Shown piece after piece: positions 51,002 through 59,954 of a stretch of 63,226 nt of DNA. Position numbers and translations under genes: made by a program. The notes beneath the pieces were generated by a model. The model did no database searches. It saw nothing but the letters and a program-made list of their open reading frames with translations, and was not told the DNA's origin. Within the stretch, counting starts at the first letter, position 1; every line of letters begins with the position of its first letter. The stretch spans positions 52,792 to 116,017 of the forward strand of contig JAKAOF010000002.1 of assembly GCA_021823345.1 (NCBI GenBank), written 5' to 3'. The stretch is from Thermoplasmata archaeon (lineage in GTDB: Archaea > Thermoplasmatota > Thermoplasmata > Lutacidiplasmatales > UBA184).

Positions 51002-54000
51002 ATGCGGGAACGAATCTTCGGCTCCCGGCATGCCGGTGGGGTAACGAGCAGGGCAACCGGCATGCACGGGCGATGGGTGCCCACAGCATCCTTGCTGTTC
51101 GTTCTGCTGAGCCTTACGCTCCTCCCCTCTGCTTCGGCGGGGGTGTCCGTGTCCGGCCACGGACCGAACGCTACCCACCCTGGCGGGTCGTCGCCCGGGG
51201 TCCGAAACCCGAACCTCACATGTGCCGGTGCCACCACCGACAGCAGTTACGACCCCGGGTGTCCGGTCTCCACACCTTCCACCTCGGCGCACCCCGCCGA
51301 GTCCGGCGCCGTGGTCGCCACGATTCCGGTCGGTTGCGGCCCCTATGGGGACACCTACGATAGCGGGAAACAGGAAATCTTCGTGGTGAACTCTTGCGGG
51401 AGTTCTGTCACGGTCATTTCTGCGGTCACGGAATCGGTGGTTGCGACGATTGCGTTGCCCGCCGGCAGCAATCCCGAGGGCGACACCTACGATAGCCAGA
51501 ACGGTTACATCTATACTGCGAACACGGGCGGGGGAACGGTGTCCGTGATCTCGGACGCCACCAATACCGTGGTCAGGACCATCGCCGTACCGAACCCAGT
51601 GTATCCGTGGGGGATCGCCTACGACAGCCGCAACGGGTACGTCTATGCCGCCAATGACGGGGGAGGGGACGATGTGTGGGTGATCTCGGGCATCTCAGTG
51701 ATCAAGACCATCGGGGTTGGAAGTAGCCCGGACGGAGTTACTTACGATGGGGAGAACGGGAATGTCTACACTGCCAACAGCGGCAGTCAGACCCTGACCG
51801 TGATCTCGGGGGCCACCAACACGGTCATCGGTACCGTGACGGAATCTGGGAGCTGGTACCCCTATTGGGTAGCCTACGGGGCCAAGAGCGGCAACGTCTA
51901 TGTGGCGAGCTACGGGACCCGGGACATCTACGTGATCTCCGGTTACACGAACGCCTTGGTTGCGGCGATCCCCGTGCCCTCCACCAATATCGAGATGTCC
52001 TACGACAGCGGGAACAACGATGCCTACGCGACGCCGTGCGGAGGCAATCAGGTCTACGTGGTCAACGGATCGAGCAATACGTATCTTACGTCGATCACGG
52101 TCGGCAACAATCCATGCGCGGTGGTCTATGACACGGCGAATGGGAACGTCTATGTGACGGATGCCGGATCGAACACGGTCAGCGTGATCTCAACCTCGAA
52201 CCCTCAGGTCACCGTCCCCGCAGCGTCCAAGCCCAATGTGGACCTCAGCCAGAGCGTGACCTTCTCTACCACCTCGTTGGGGGGGGTGCCTCCTTACACA
52301 TACACCTGGTACGGGCTACCTCCGGGTTGCCCCTCGGTGAGTGCCACTTCCATCACCTGCACGCCGACCGGGGCCGGATCCTTCACCGTATCCGTGACCA
52401 TCAAGGACAGTACGGGCTACACCACCTCCAGTGGGATCCTTCCCTTCAACGTGTACACTGACCCTCAGGTGGCCGGTCCGATCGCTTCCCAAAAGTCGGT
52501 CGACGCCAACCAGACCTTGACCTTCAACGCCTCCGCCAAAGGGGGCACGGGCAACTACACTTCCTTCGTTTGGACCGAGTCCTCGACGAACCTCGGCTGC
52601 ACGCTGACCAGTGCTCAGTCGATCGTATGTACCCCCGTGAAGAACGGCACGTACACGACAAGCGTTGTCGTGACGGATTCGAACGGCTGCTCATCGGGAA
52701 CTCCGGGGGGGTGTACCGCCGCGCCGAACAGCTCCGCCGTGCTCGCCGTGTATGCCGATCCCACGGTCGGACCCCCCACGATATCTCCCGGGGTCGTGGA
52801 TGCCTACCAATGGGTGAACCTCACGAGCTCGACTCCCGTCGGGGGTTTGCCACCGTACAATTTCACATGGAACGGTCTTCCGTCGAATTGCGCAAGCTCC
52901 GGGACGCTCAAGGACGTCTGTGTCCCGCAAAGCGGTGGCACCTTCAACGTCAGTGTGACCGTGACGGATTCGAACGGCTACTCCATCACCAGTCCCCGAG
53001 TAAAACTTCTCGTGAACAACTCGCTTTCCTTGGTCCTTTCGGCGAGCGCACGCACCCTGGACATCGGTCAGAACGTCACGTTCACCGCGACGGGCTCGTA
53101 CGGTTCTCTTCCCTACACCTATACCTGGGCCTACGCCTCCGGCATGGGGTGCACTCCTTCGAAGAGCCCCACGCTCCGTTGTGCTCCCACTCAACAGGGG
53201 TACTCCACCATCGGAGTCACGCTGACGGATGCCACGGGAAAGAACGTTTCCAACATCCTGGTCGAAACGGTCAACACTCACCCGACCATCACCCTCCAAG
53301 GGGTGAACTCGACCGACCTCAAACAAACCCTCAAGTTCACCACGGTCGAGTACGGGGGAACCTCGCCGGACACCTATCAGTGGAGCGCGGCACCTGCGCT
53401 CGGCTGCATCACCTCGGCCGCGGGGACCAAGGAGACCTGCACCCCCACGGCGATCGGGATCTACGCCCTATCGGTCACGATGCAGGACGCGGTGGGGGTT
53501 GTCGACACTTCTACGCTTTCCGTGACCGTCAACTCGGCGCCGAGTGTGATCCTCTCCGGTCCCACCGTGACGGACGTGAACCAGTCCTTCACGCTGACCA
53601 CGTTGGTCCACAATGGCACGGCGCCGTACAACTACATCTGGTCCACGGGCAAGGGATTCACGTGTGCCGCCTCCAACAGCACGAACATGTTCTGCCAGCC
53701 GATGAACCCTGGCCGGTACCAGGTCGGCGTGCGGCTCATCGATTCGGCGGGACTCTCCAGCGTCTCGAACCTCACGGTACAGGTCAACACCGACCCTCGA
53801 GCCATCTTGTTGGGAAAGAACGCCACGATGGAGCAGAGCACTTGGCTCCTGAATGCGAAGGTGGTCGGCGGGACAGGTCCCTACACTTACAGCTGGGCGT
53901 TCCCGGCGGCGATGGGATGTGCCTCCACCAACACGGCACTCCTCAACTGCACCCCGGCTCTGGCCGGGAACTATACCGTATCAGTATCCATCGTGGATGC

Positions 54001-54730
54001 CGTGGGAGTCTCCTCTACGACGTCCTTGCTGGTGCACGTGACGACGCCCCCGCTCCCGGTCTCCCAACCGTCGGAGCTCACCTGGTGGATCCCTTCGCTT
54101 ATCGCCATCCTCCTAGTGGTCGTCTTCTTCATACTGACCGCTCGAAGATTGCGAAAATCGCACTCGGAGAAGAAGGCGGAGGAGGAGGGGTCTGCGGCCC
54201 CGGTTGCTTCGGCACCCGCGGCCACGCCATCGGAACCGGTTTCGGACGCCCCCGCGGCGGTGATGGCCGAACCCGTGATCCCGGTGTCGGAGCCCGAACC
54301 CGTCTATGTGGCACCTGAGCCCGAGTATGTGGCCACCGAGCCGTATGCTCAGGGTCCGCAGGACTACGTTGGGGCCAGTGACATGGCCATGCCGGAAGAG
54401 CCCTACCTTCCCCCCGCGGCCGACCTCCCGGGGTGCCCGGAGTGCGGGTCGCCGGTCGTCCCCGGAGAGCAATGCCAAGTTTGCGGGAGCCCCACGGGCC
54501 TCCCACCGTTCCCCGAGGAGCCCCAGCCGACCAACGACGAGATGGCACTGCGAGATTACCTGGACAACTACCATGCCGGTCCCCCTGCCCCCAGCCCGGA
54601 GTCTACCTACTCCGCTACGGAGAACCAGGAGAAAGGGATCCAGACGTGTCCAAAGTGCGGGTTCCCGCTCCCGGGACCGGGGGCACCCTGCTCGATCTGC
54701 TCGCTCGAAGGACAAACCAAGAAGCCTTGA
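51002..54730 (+). CDS. YVTN beta-propeller/Ig-like surface protein with two cytoplasmic zinc ribbons
   Basis: The protein has 1,242 residues from the ATG at 51002; the ATG at 51062 would give a tidier signal peptide (MHGRWVPTASLLFVLLSL). Propeller repeats (~95-400, 'GNVYTANSGSQTLTVISGATN') are followed by seven Ig-like domains (~405-1015) of the pattern 'PPYTYTWYGLPPGC..ITCTPTGAGSFTVSVTI', each with a Cys pair. A membrane helix lies at ~1026-1047. The ~195-residue tail is acidic and Pro rich, then CPECG...CQVCG, ALRDYLDNY (~1181) and CPKCG...CSIC. The tail resembles that of the protein at 190-3321. The role is unknown: surface binding outside, protein contact inside. Confidence 0.8.
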   Translation: MRERIFGSRHAGGVTSRATGMHGRWVPTASLLFVLLSLTLLPSASAGVSVSGHGPNATHPGGSSPGVRNPNLTCAGATTDSSYDPGCPVSTPSTSAHPAESGAVVATIPVGCGPYGDTYDSGKQEIFVVNSCGSSVTVISAVTESVVATIALPAGSNPEGDTYDSQNGYIYTANTGGGTVSVISDATNTVVRTIAVPNPVYPWGIAYDSRNGYVYAANDGGGDDVWVISGISVIKTIGVGSSPDGVTYDGENGNVYTANSGSQTLTVISGATNTVIGTVTESGSWYPYWVAYGAKSGNVYVASYGTRDIYVISGYTNALVAAIPVPSTNIEMSYDSGNNDAYATPCGGNQVYVVNGSSNTYLTSITVGNNPCAVVYDTANGNVYVTDAGSNTVSVISTSNPQVTVPAASKPNVDLSQSVTFSTTSLGGVPPYTYTWYGLPPGCPSVSATSITCTPTGAGSFTVSVTIKDSTGYTTSSGILPFNVYTDPQVAGPIASQKSVDANQTLTFNASAKGGTGNYTSFVWTESSTNLGCTLTSAQSIVCTPVKNGTYTTSVVVTDSNGCSSGTPGGCTAAPNSSAVLAVYADPTVGPPTISPGVVDAYQWVNLTSSTPVGGLPPYNFTWNGLPSNCASSGTLKDVCVPQSGGTFNVSVTVTDSNGYSITSPRVKLLVNNSLSLVLSASARTLDIGQNVTFTATGSYGSLPYTYTWAYASGMGCTPSKSPTLRCAPTQQGYSTIGVTLTDATGKNVSNILVETVNTHPTITLQGVNSTDLKQTLKFTTVEYGGTSPDTYQWSAAPALGCITSAAGTKETCTPTAIGIYALSVTMQDAVGVVDTSTLSVTVNSAPSVILSGPTVTDVNQSFTLTTLVHNGTAPYNYIWSTGKGFTCAASNSTNMFCQPMNPGRYQVGVRLIDSAGLSSVSNLTVQVNTDPRAILLGKNATMEQSTWLLNAKVVGGTGPYTYSWAFPAAMGCASTNTALLNCTPALAGNYTVSVSIVDAVGVSSTTSLLVHVTTPPLPVSQPSELTWWIPSLIAILLVVVFFILTARRLRKSHSEKKAEEEGSAAPVASAPAATPSEPVSDAPAAVMAEPVIPVSEPEPVYVAPEPEYVATEPYAQGPQDYVGASDMAMPEEPYLPPAADLPGCPECGSPVVPGEQCQVCGSPTGLPPFPEEPQPTNDEMALRDYLDNYHAGPPAPSPESTYSATENQEKGIQTCPKCGFPLPGPGAPCSICSLEGQTKKP

Positions 54731-55081
54731 TTCGAACTGTCGGGGTTTGGGGTACATTTCGTACGGTGGACTCCCAGTCCGTGTGAAAACCGGGCCGAGA
54801 CCGGTCAAGGTCCAACGAAAGCGTCTGACCGCCCAGGAAGGGATTTCTACCCTCAGGGGGTGGGTTTCTCCGATAGCGTGGGCCCGACCCCATCATGCTC
54901 AGCGAGGTCGAGTACTGGCATCGAGAATGTGGTTCTAGGGCTTCCCCCCTTCGGAACGAAACCGCAAGGCGAAGGTAGGCGGAAACCAAGCCGAAAGACC
55001 CCTCGCAAAACGACCCGTCAAAAAATGGTTAAATAGGCAACCTAACATTGTATGACATGGGGTGACATTGTGGACAGGGCT
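54731..55081. other. Intergenic region of about 350 bases, with promoter and possible small structure
   Basis: No coding frame with support is seen. Near 54947-54978 CCTTCG and CGAAGG can pair around a 16-base loop, and GGC...GCC pairs follow, so a small structured RNA or 3' end of the upstream transcript is possible. A TATA-like GTTAAATA is at 55028-55035. The rest of the stretch shows nothing recognisable. Confidence 0.4.
55028..55035 (+). promoter_or_regulatory. TATA box of the VWA-like surface protein gene
   Basis: GTTAAATA predicts a transcription start near 55058. That lies downstream of the first ATG (55052) and favours the GTG at 55070 or the ATG at 55082 as the real start. Confidence 0.5.
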
Positions 55082-57442
55082 ATGCAACGCATCTTGGGCG
55101 TTGCGGTTCTCCTCATAGGTTCCCTCAGTGTCGTTGTATCGCTCTATCCGGCGGTCTCATCTCCGGTCAACGTCGTGGGCCTACCCCCCACGAACGCGAG
55201 TCCCGCCACGAACGTTCACCCAAGCGTAGCACAGACTTCTGCGACGGGGACCTCGCTGTCTTCACCGATGGGTAAATTCGTCCTACCTCAGTCGCTCTGC
55301 ACGAGTGGGCTCTCCGGCACGTGCCCGCATCTTGTTCCCTCCATCAGTGTGAGCCCGTCCGAGATTTGTGTCGAGGGCGGAACCGGGTGTGGGCCGATCC
55401 CCATTGACGCCCGGGTGACCCTGAACGTGACGGCCGAAGGTTCCGCACTCGGGTATCCTCCGAACGTCCAAGTGGTCTTTGTGATCGAGACCACCCCATA
55501 CGACGGCGGATACGATCCGGGGTCCCAAGACTATGGAGGCTCCTCCCCGGGAAGCTTCAACTCTGGAGGTCCGGACGACCCATGCCACGGACCCTGCATG
55601 GAATCGAACGCCGACCCGTTCTTCTTCAATAACGCTGGGACCATCGCCGCCAACATCGCGGCCAAGTACGGGGCGAGCGTGAACTCCTGCTCGTCCACCA
55701 GCACCCAGAACTCCGTGTGCTTTGCCTTGGTCGATTACTTCGCCACCTGCACGAACTCCCCCCCCGCCGCCTGTGCCGGGGGAGCCCACAACGATGCCGA
55801 CGGAAGTGAGTATAACGTGGACATCTCGAGCTTTGTACCGGCCTCGACCTTCGGGTCCATGGTCGGCAGCATGCTGAGCGCCGGTAGCCTGCTGGGGGGC
55901 CAGTTCAACAACCCGAACTGCTATGACGGCAATGGCGCTTGGCTCTACTGCGACTCGGACCTATCGGACAACTTCCTGAGTTCCTCGTCGATAACGGCCC
56001 TCTACGGGGCGCTCGGAGGGAGCGGGCTGGGTTGGAACAAGACCCAGGACCACGCCATCGTGCTCATGACCTCCACGATCCCCCGGTCCCCCTCCTTCCA
56101 GGTGCAGTACGCTCCCACCTACTCCGACTGGTGGAACCAGGGGCCCAGTTCCGTGTGCGAGCCATCCTACAACTATCCGGGCGGAGGTTCTTCGCCCGCG
56201 TGTGTCGGTTGGACCCTGCCCGGTCCAGGGGGAGTGGGTTCGATCGCCCAGATGGCCAAGAGCCAGAACGTCACGATCAACGTAATCGACATCCCGAACG
56301 GGATAACGGAGGTGAATTCGGGAGATTACAATCTCTCCACCCCGGTACTCGCCAGTGAGGCCACGAACGATACGCAAGAGATCCTCGCCGCCGGTTGCGA
56401 CATGGCGGTAGCGACCGGAGGGATGTGGGAGGGGCCTGCGGGCTACCATTGTTCCGCCGCACCCAAAGGCAGCGGAGGTCAGGGAAACCTGACCATCAGT
56501 TGTGTCTCCCCGGTTGTCGGATGTATCCCGCTAGGACAGAACAACAACCCGTCGGTCACGTGGATGTCGAATCCGGCCCTCGGCTGGGCACTTTCCAACA
56601 TCAATTTCCCCTTCATCAAGTCCTCGCTCGCCGCGCGGAACACGAACTCCGGGATCTTCGAGTTCATTCCGAACGGGAACTTCTCCATCGATTTCGCGCC
56701 CTATGGCGGCTCGATCGGTTCCCCGTCGTGGTCGGTCCAGTGCCACAGCTTGGTGAACCCGAACCCCCCGTGCGTGGCCACCCCGTTCGCTACCGGGCTG
56801 CCGAACGGGGGAGTGAGCTGGGCCTGGCCGTACAAGTTCATGTACCTCAATGACAGCTGGGTCGAGTCCTTCAATCTCGTGGCCCTGCCCACGTTCCCAC
56901 CGACGTTGTTGAACAGTCCGGTTCCCGTGGACGCATGTGTCAACGCCCCCAATCCCTGGACCGCCTGCGGAGGCTACGTGGCGGGAGGCATTGCGGACGT
57001 CAATTACACGAACTACCAGGGGACGGCCCGAGTCCAGCAATCGTTCCCCCCCGGGATGGTCATGGTGGTGGGAATCTTGATCGCTCCACCTCCACCACCG
57101 CCTCCACCCCCTCCGCCGCCGCCGCCCCCGCCTCCTCCGATGCCCATCATCAACCCCGTCGGGATCGTCACGGGCAATCCGCTCAACATACCGATATCTA
57201 GCCCGGCGATCCAATCCGTCACCGTCAGTGTGTCTCAACCCTCTCTGGCGGGACTCACGCTCACCACCCCACTCGGCACGAGCATCCCGGGCGCGGCGGG
57301 ATTCGTCGGGGTGTTCACCTCCCTCGGCGTCATGAACCGTCAGCGCCAGAAGAAGATGGTGGCCATGGGGATGGGCCAGCGGGCCAAGCGGCCCGCCACC
57401 CCGAAGGCCGGTGAGACGAACTCCATCGGCGCCATGGAATAG
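55082..57442 (+). CDS. Surface protein: split SWAWPY-type domain with inserted VWA-like domain and polyproline run
   Basis: The protein has 786 residues from the ATG at 55082, giving the signal MQRILGVAVLLIGSLSVVVS. Residues ~80-125 ('LVPSISVSPSEICVEGGTG') and ~530-660 (SWAWPYKFMYLNDSW...FPPGMV) match two parts of the N-terminal domain of the protein at 59955-62726. Between them lies a VWA-like fold: strand VQVVFVIETT (129-138), 'FALVDYFAT', DHAIVLMTST (~323-332) and 'AKSQNVTINVIDIPNG'. The MIDAS DxSxS is replaced by ETTPY, so metal binding is doubtful. Eighteen consecutive Pro (669-686) precede a weakly hydrophobic, basic C-terminus. Function unknown; probably cell-surface binding. Confidence 0.72.
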   Translation: MQRILGVAVLLIGSLSVVVSLYPAVSSPVNVVGLPPTNASPATNVHPSVAQTSATGTSLSSPMGKFVLPQSLCTSGLSGTCPHLVPSISVSPSEICVEGGTGCGPIPIDARVTLNVTAEGSALGYPPNVQVVFVIETTPYDGGYDPGSQDYGGSSPGSFNSGGPDDPCHGPCMESNADPFFFNNAGTIAANIAAKYGASVNSCSSTSTQNSVCFALVDYFATCTNSPPAACAGGAHNDADGSEYNVDISSFVPASTFGSMVGSMLSAGSLLGGQFNNPNCYDGNGAWLYCDSDLSDNFLSSSSITALYGALGGSGLGWNKTQDHAIVLMTSTIPRSPSFQVQYAPTYSDWWNQGPSSVCEPSYNYPGGGSSPACVGWTLPGPGGVGSIAQMAKSQNVTINVIDIPNGITEVNSGDYNLSTPVLASEATNDTQEILAAGCDMAVATGGMWEGPAGYHCSAAPKGSGGQGNLTISCVSPVVGCIPLGQNNNPSVTWMSNPALGWALSNINFPFIKSSLAARNTNSGIFEFIPNGNFSIDFAPYGGSIGSPSWSVQCHSLVNPNPPCVATPFATGLPNGGVSWAWPYKFMYLNDSWVESFNLVALPTFPPTLLNSPVPVDACVNAPNPWTACGGYVAGGIADVNYTNYQGTARVQQSFPPGMVMVVGILIAPPPPPPPPPPPPPPPPPPMPIINPVGIVTGNPLNIPISSPAIQSVTVSVSQPSLAGLTLTTPLGTSIPGAAGFVGVFTSLGVMNRQRQKKMVAMGMGQRAKRPATPKAGETNSIGAME

Positions 57443-57498
57443 ATGCGCTCAAGGGGTCGCCCCTCTCTGCGCAGGTTCCACCCGTTACTCGCGAACGG

Positions 57499-59766
57499 TC
57501 AGCGCTCGTCCGTTTCGGACTCTTCCTCCTCCTTGAAGGGGAGGAAGCCGAGGTACGCAGGAGCGGCAGGACCCGAGCGTTCCTTCTTCTCGCGTTCGGA
57601 CTTCACCCGTGCGGCCTTGCGACGCCGGAGGACAATCCATACGGCCAAGAGGGCAATGATGGCCGCCGCGGCGGCGGCGATCACCCAAAGGTAGAGGTCC
57701 GCGGAATAGGGGGAAGCCGGATGCCCCGTTACGGTGGACAGCACGTTGAGGGAGACCGCTCCCTGCACGCCGGATGATGTGGCCGTGATGGTATCGTTCC
57801 CGCTCGTGCTGCCGATATGCAGGGAAACGTTGAGGACCCCGCTCGAGGGGACGGTGACCCCTTGGGGAGGGAAGTCGTGGAGACTATCGGTGAGGTTCAG
57901 CGGGGCCACTCCCACCGGATTCCCGTAGGCATCGGTGGCGACGATGTGGAGCACGACCGTTCCCCCTTCCTTGACCGAACCGACGGAGAGGGTCAACCGC
58001 AGGTTCGAGAGCGTGGATGCCTGCACGGAAATGCTCGTGAGGGCACCGCTCAGTCCCGGGGCTTCGGCGAAGACCGAGTAGTTGCCATTACGGTCGATCT
58101 GGAGCGTGGTACGGGCAGTTCCGTTCACGACCGTAACGTTGGTGAGGCCACTGACCCCGTTGGAGCCCACCGTGACGGTTCCGTTCCACCAGGGGGTCAG
58201 GGAACCCGTCGCGTTCACCGCCTGGAGCGAGACGTTGAATGGGCTCCCTGCCTTGGTGGTGCTGGGAACAGAAAGCCGGAGCCCAGCGGAAGGAGCGTGG
58301 ACGACCAGCGGAAGTTGGGTGCACACTCCCCATTGACACGCAGATACCACGTCGTTCGGGTTCGGGACCCATACCGTTACCATCTCCCGCCCCACCCCTT
58401 GAACCAGGCTGATCTGCTTGGGGGTGAGCGAACCTCCCTTATCGGACAAGGAAATGTTGAGATTGAGACCTCCCTCGGGCCCCGCTCCCTTGGCCAGGGA
58501 GGCCGAGAGGTTGAAAGGAACTCCAGCGACAATGGGACCCGCCGAAGACGCACTCAGGTTCCAACCCACGTATCGGACCAAGCTCGTGGACTCGTAGTCC
58601 GTGAAGCGAGGGTTGCCGAAGACGTTCAGGTTCAGGCCCCCGAACAAGATGACCCCATGGAGAGAACTATCCCACGAGCAGGCGCTTCCCGACACGGGCC
58701 CAGGGGGTGTGTCCGCGGGCAGGATCTGCTGCCAACCCCCAACGGGAGACCACTCCCACGTAGTGTTGCTTGAACCAACCAGGCCCGATCCGCCGATGTA
58801 GTCCACGTACCCATTGATGGGATTGTAGTAGCTACATCCCAGCGCGGGAGTGGGTGTCGGGAAGGTCGAGGTTCCGAGGGAAGTATTGGTCAACTCCTTC
58901 CAAGCCCCGCTGGTCGTGCTATAGGTCCAGGTGTCGAGATACTCGATGGTCTGTTTGTTCAACTCGCCGATGCCCCCCGCAAGAAGTAAGGTCGAACTGA
59001 TCCCGGAATAGTCGAACATCGCCCCGACCCGGCCCCCGGGATATGTCGGTGGCGTGACATTCGTCCATCCCGCGGAGGGGGAGTAGGACCAGAGATCCGA
59101 GTAGTACACTTCTTTCGAGGAGAGGGACCCCACGTTGCCGGTCGCATTGGCCCCCCCGAAGAGGTATACCTCATCCGTTCCGGGCAACTGCGCCAAGCTG
59201 GGCAAGATCCGGGCCGCCGGTTGAATGGTGGTCGGGACCAAGGTCCAGTTCAGTGTCGTGATGTTGAACGTCCATGTTTGGGAGTAGGGTGTCGTAAGGT
59301 TGGCCCCCCCGAAAAGGAGGAACTCGCTGGCGGGCGGAGGCAAGAACACCATCGCCGCTCCCGCGCGGGCGGTAGGAGAGTTTGCGGGATGCAGTTCCGT
59401 CCAGGTACCCGTCGGAGAAAGCTCCCACGTGGCATTGCTCAAAATAGAGCTGGACCCATTCCCAGAGACGATACCCCCCCCAAAGAGCAAGAAGATGCCG
59501 AGCGCGGGATCGTACGCGGAGGCTCCGGTCGACAGCGGAGGAGGCGTGTCGAACGCATTCGTCAAGTTGGTCCAGACGCTCGCGTACGAGGTCGCCGAAC
59601 TCGATACTGCGGGGGAGCCCACCGATCGGGGGGACGATACCGATTGCGCTGCGTCGACAACTGGGGAGGGGGTCGAAGGATGGGACAGGTATTGCCCGCC
59701 GGCGGGTATCGAGAAGACCACGAGCAAAACCGACAGCAGGAGTAACCCCCCCGGCTTCTTCGTCAT
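57499..59766 (-). CDS. Kelch-repeat beta-propeller surface protein with Ig-like domains
   Basis: The protein has 755 residues. A signal peptide (LLLLSVLLVVFSIPAGG) is followed by six Kelch-type blades (~60-420) marked by FLLFGGG, FLLFGGAN, VYLFGGAN, LLLAGGIGE, VDYIGGSG and VILFGGLN. Two or three Ig-like domains ('SAGLRLSVPSTTKAGSPFNVSLQAVN') follow, then a helix (LWVIAAAAAAIIALLAVWIVL) and a charged tail. It is a different propeller family from the YVTN proteins nearby. Extracellular carbohydrate or protein binding is the usual role; galactose-oxidase-type copper ligands were not seen. Confidence 0.82.
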   Translation of the reverse strand: MTKKPGGLLLLSVLLVVFSIPAGGQYLSHPSTPSPVVDAAQSVSSPRSVGSPAVSSSATSYASVWTNLTNAFDTPPPLSTGASAYDPALGIFLLFGGGIVSGNGSSSILSNATWELSPTGTWTELHPANSPTARAGAAMVFLPPPASEFLLFGGANLTTPYSQTWTFNITTLNWTLVPTTIQPAARILPSLAQLPGTDEVYLFGGANATGNVGSLSSKEVYYSDLWSYSPSAGWTNVTPPTYPGGRVGAMFDYSGISSTLLLAGGIGELNKQTIEYLDTWTYSTTSGAWKELTNTSLGTSTFPTPTPALGCSYYNPINGYVDYIGGSGLVGSSNTTWEWSPVGGWQQILPADTPPGPVSGSACSWDSSLHGVILFGGLNLNVFGNPRFTDYESTSLVRYVGWNLSASSAGPIVAGVPFNLSASLAKGAGPEGGLNLNISLSDKGGSLTPKQISLVQGVGREMVTVWVPNPNDVVSACQWGVCTQLPLVVHAPSAGLRLSVPSTTKAGSPFNVSLQAVNATGSLTPWWNGTVTVGSNGVSGLTNVTVVNGTARTTLQIDRNGNYSVFAEAPGLSGALTSISVQASTLSNLRLTLSVGSVKEGGTVVLHIVATDAYGNPVGVAPLNLTDSLHDFPPQGVTVPSSGVLNVSLHIGSTSGNDTITATSSGVQGAVSLNVLSTVTGHPASPYSADLYLWVIAAAAAAIIALLAVWIVLRRRKAARVKSEREKKERSGPAAPAYLGFLPFKEEEESETDER

Positions 59767-59793
59767 TTACCAGTACTCCAAAGACCCGCCCAT

Positions 59794-59800
59794 CTATAAA
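59794..59800 (-). promoter_or_regulatory. TATA box of the Kelch protein gene
   Basis: TTTATAG on the minus strand is centred about 31 bases before the ATG at 59766, predicting a leader of about five bases. Confidence 0.55.
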
Positions 59801-59954
59801 AGAAGCCTGAAAGCTAGATTCCACCGACCAGAGCGCCCGTGATGAATGGACTAGCCGGGTACGAAGGAGGAAGGGCGTTCCCCGCCCCCCCTTCTCCGCG
59901 GAAACCTTGTCCGTAGCGCGCTCTTCTTTAGCACGGGTTGTATCACCTTGTAAG

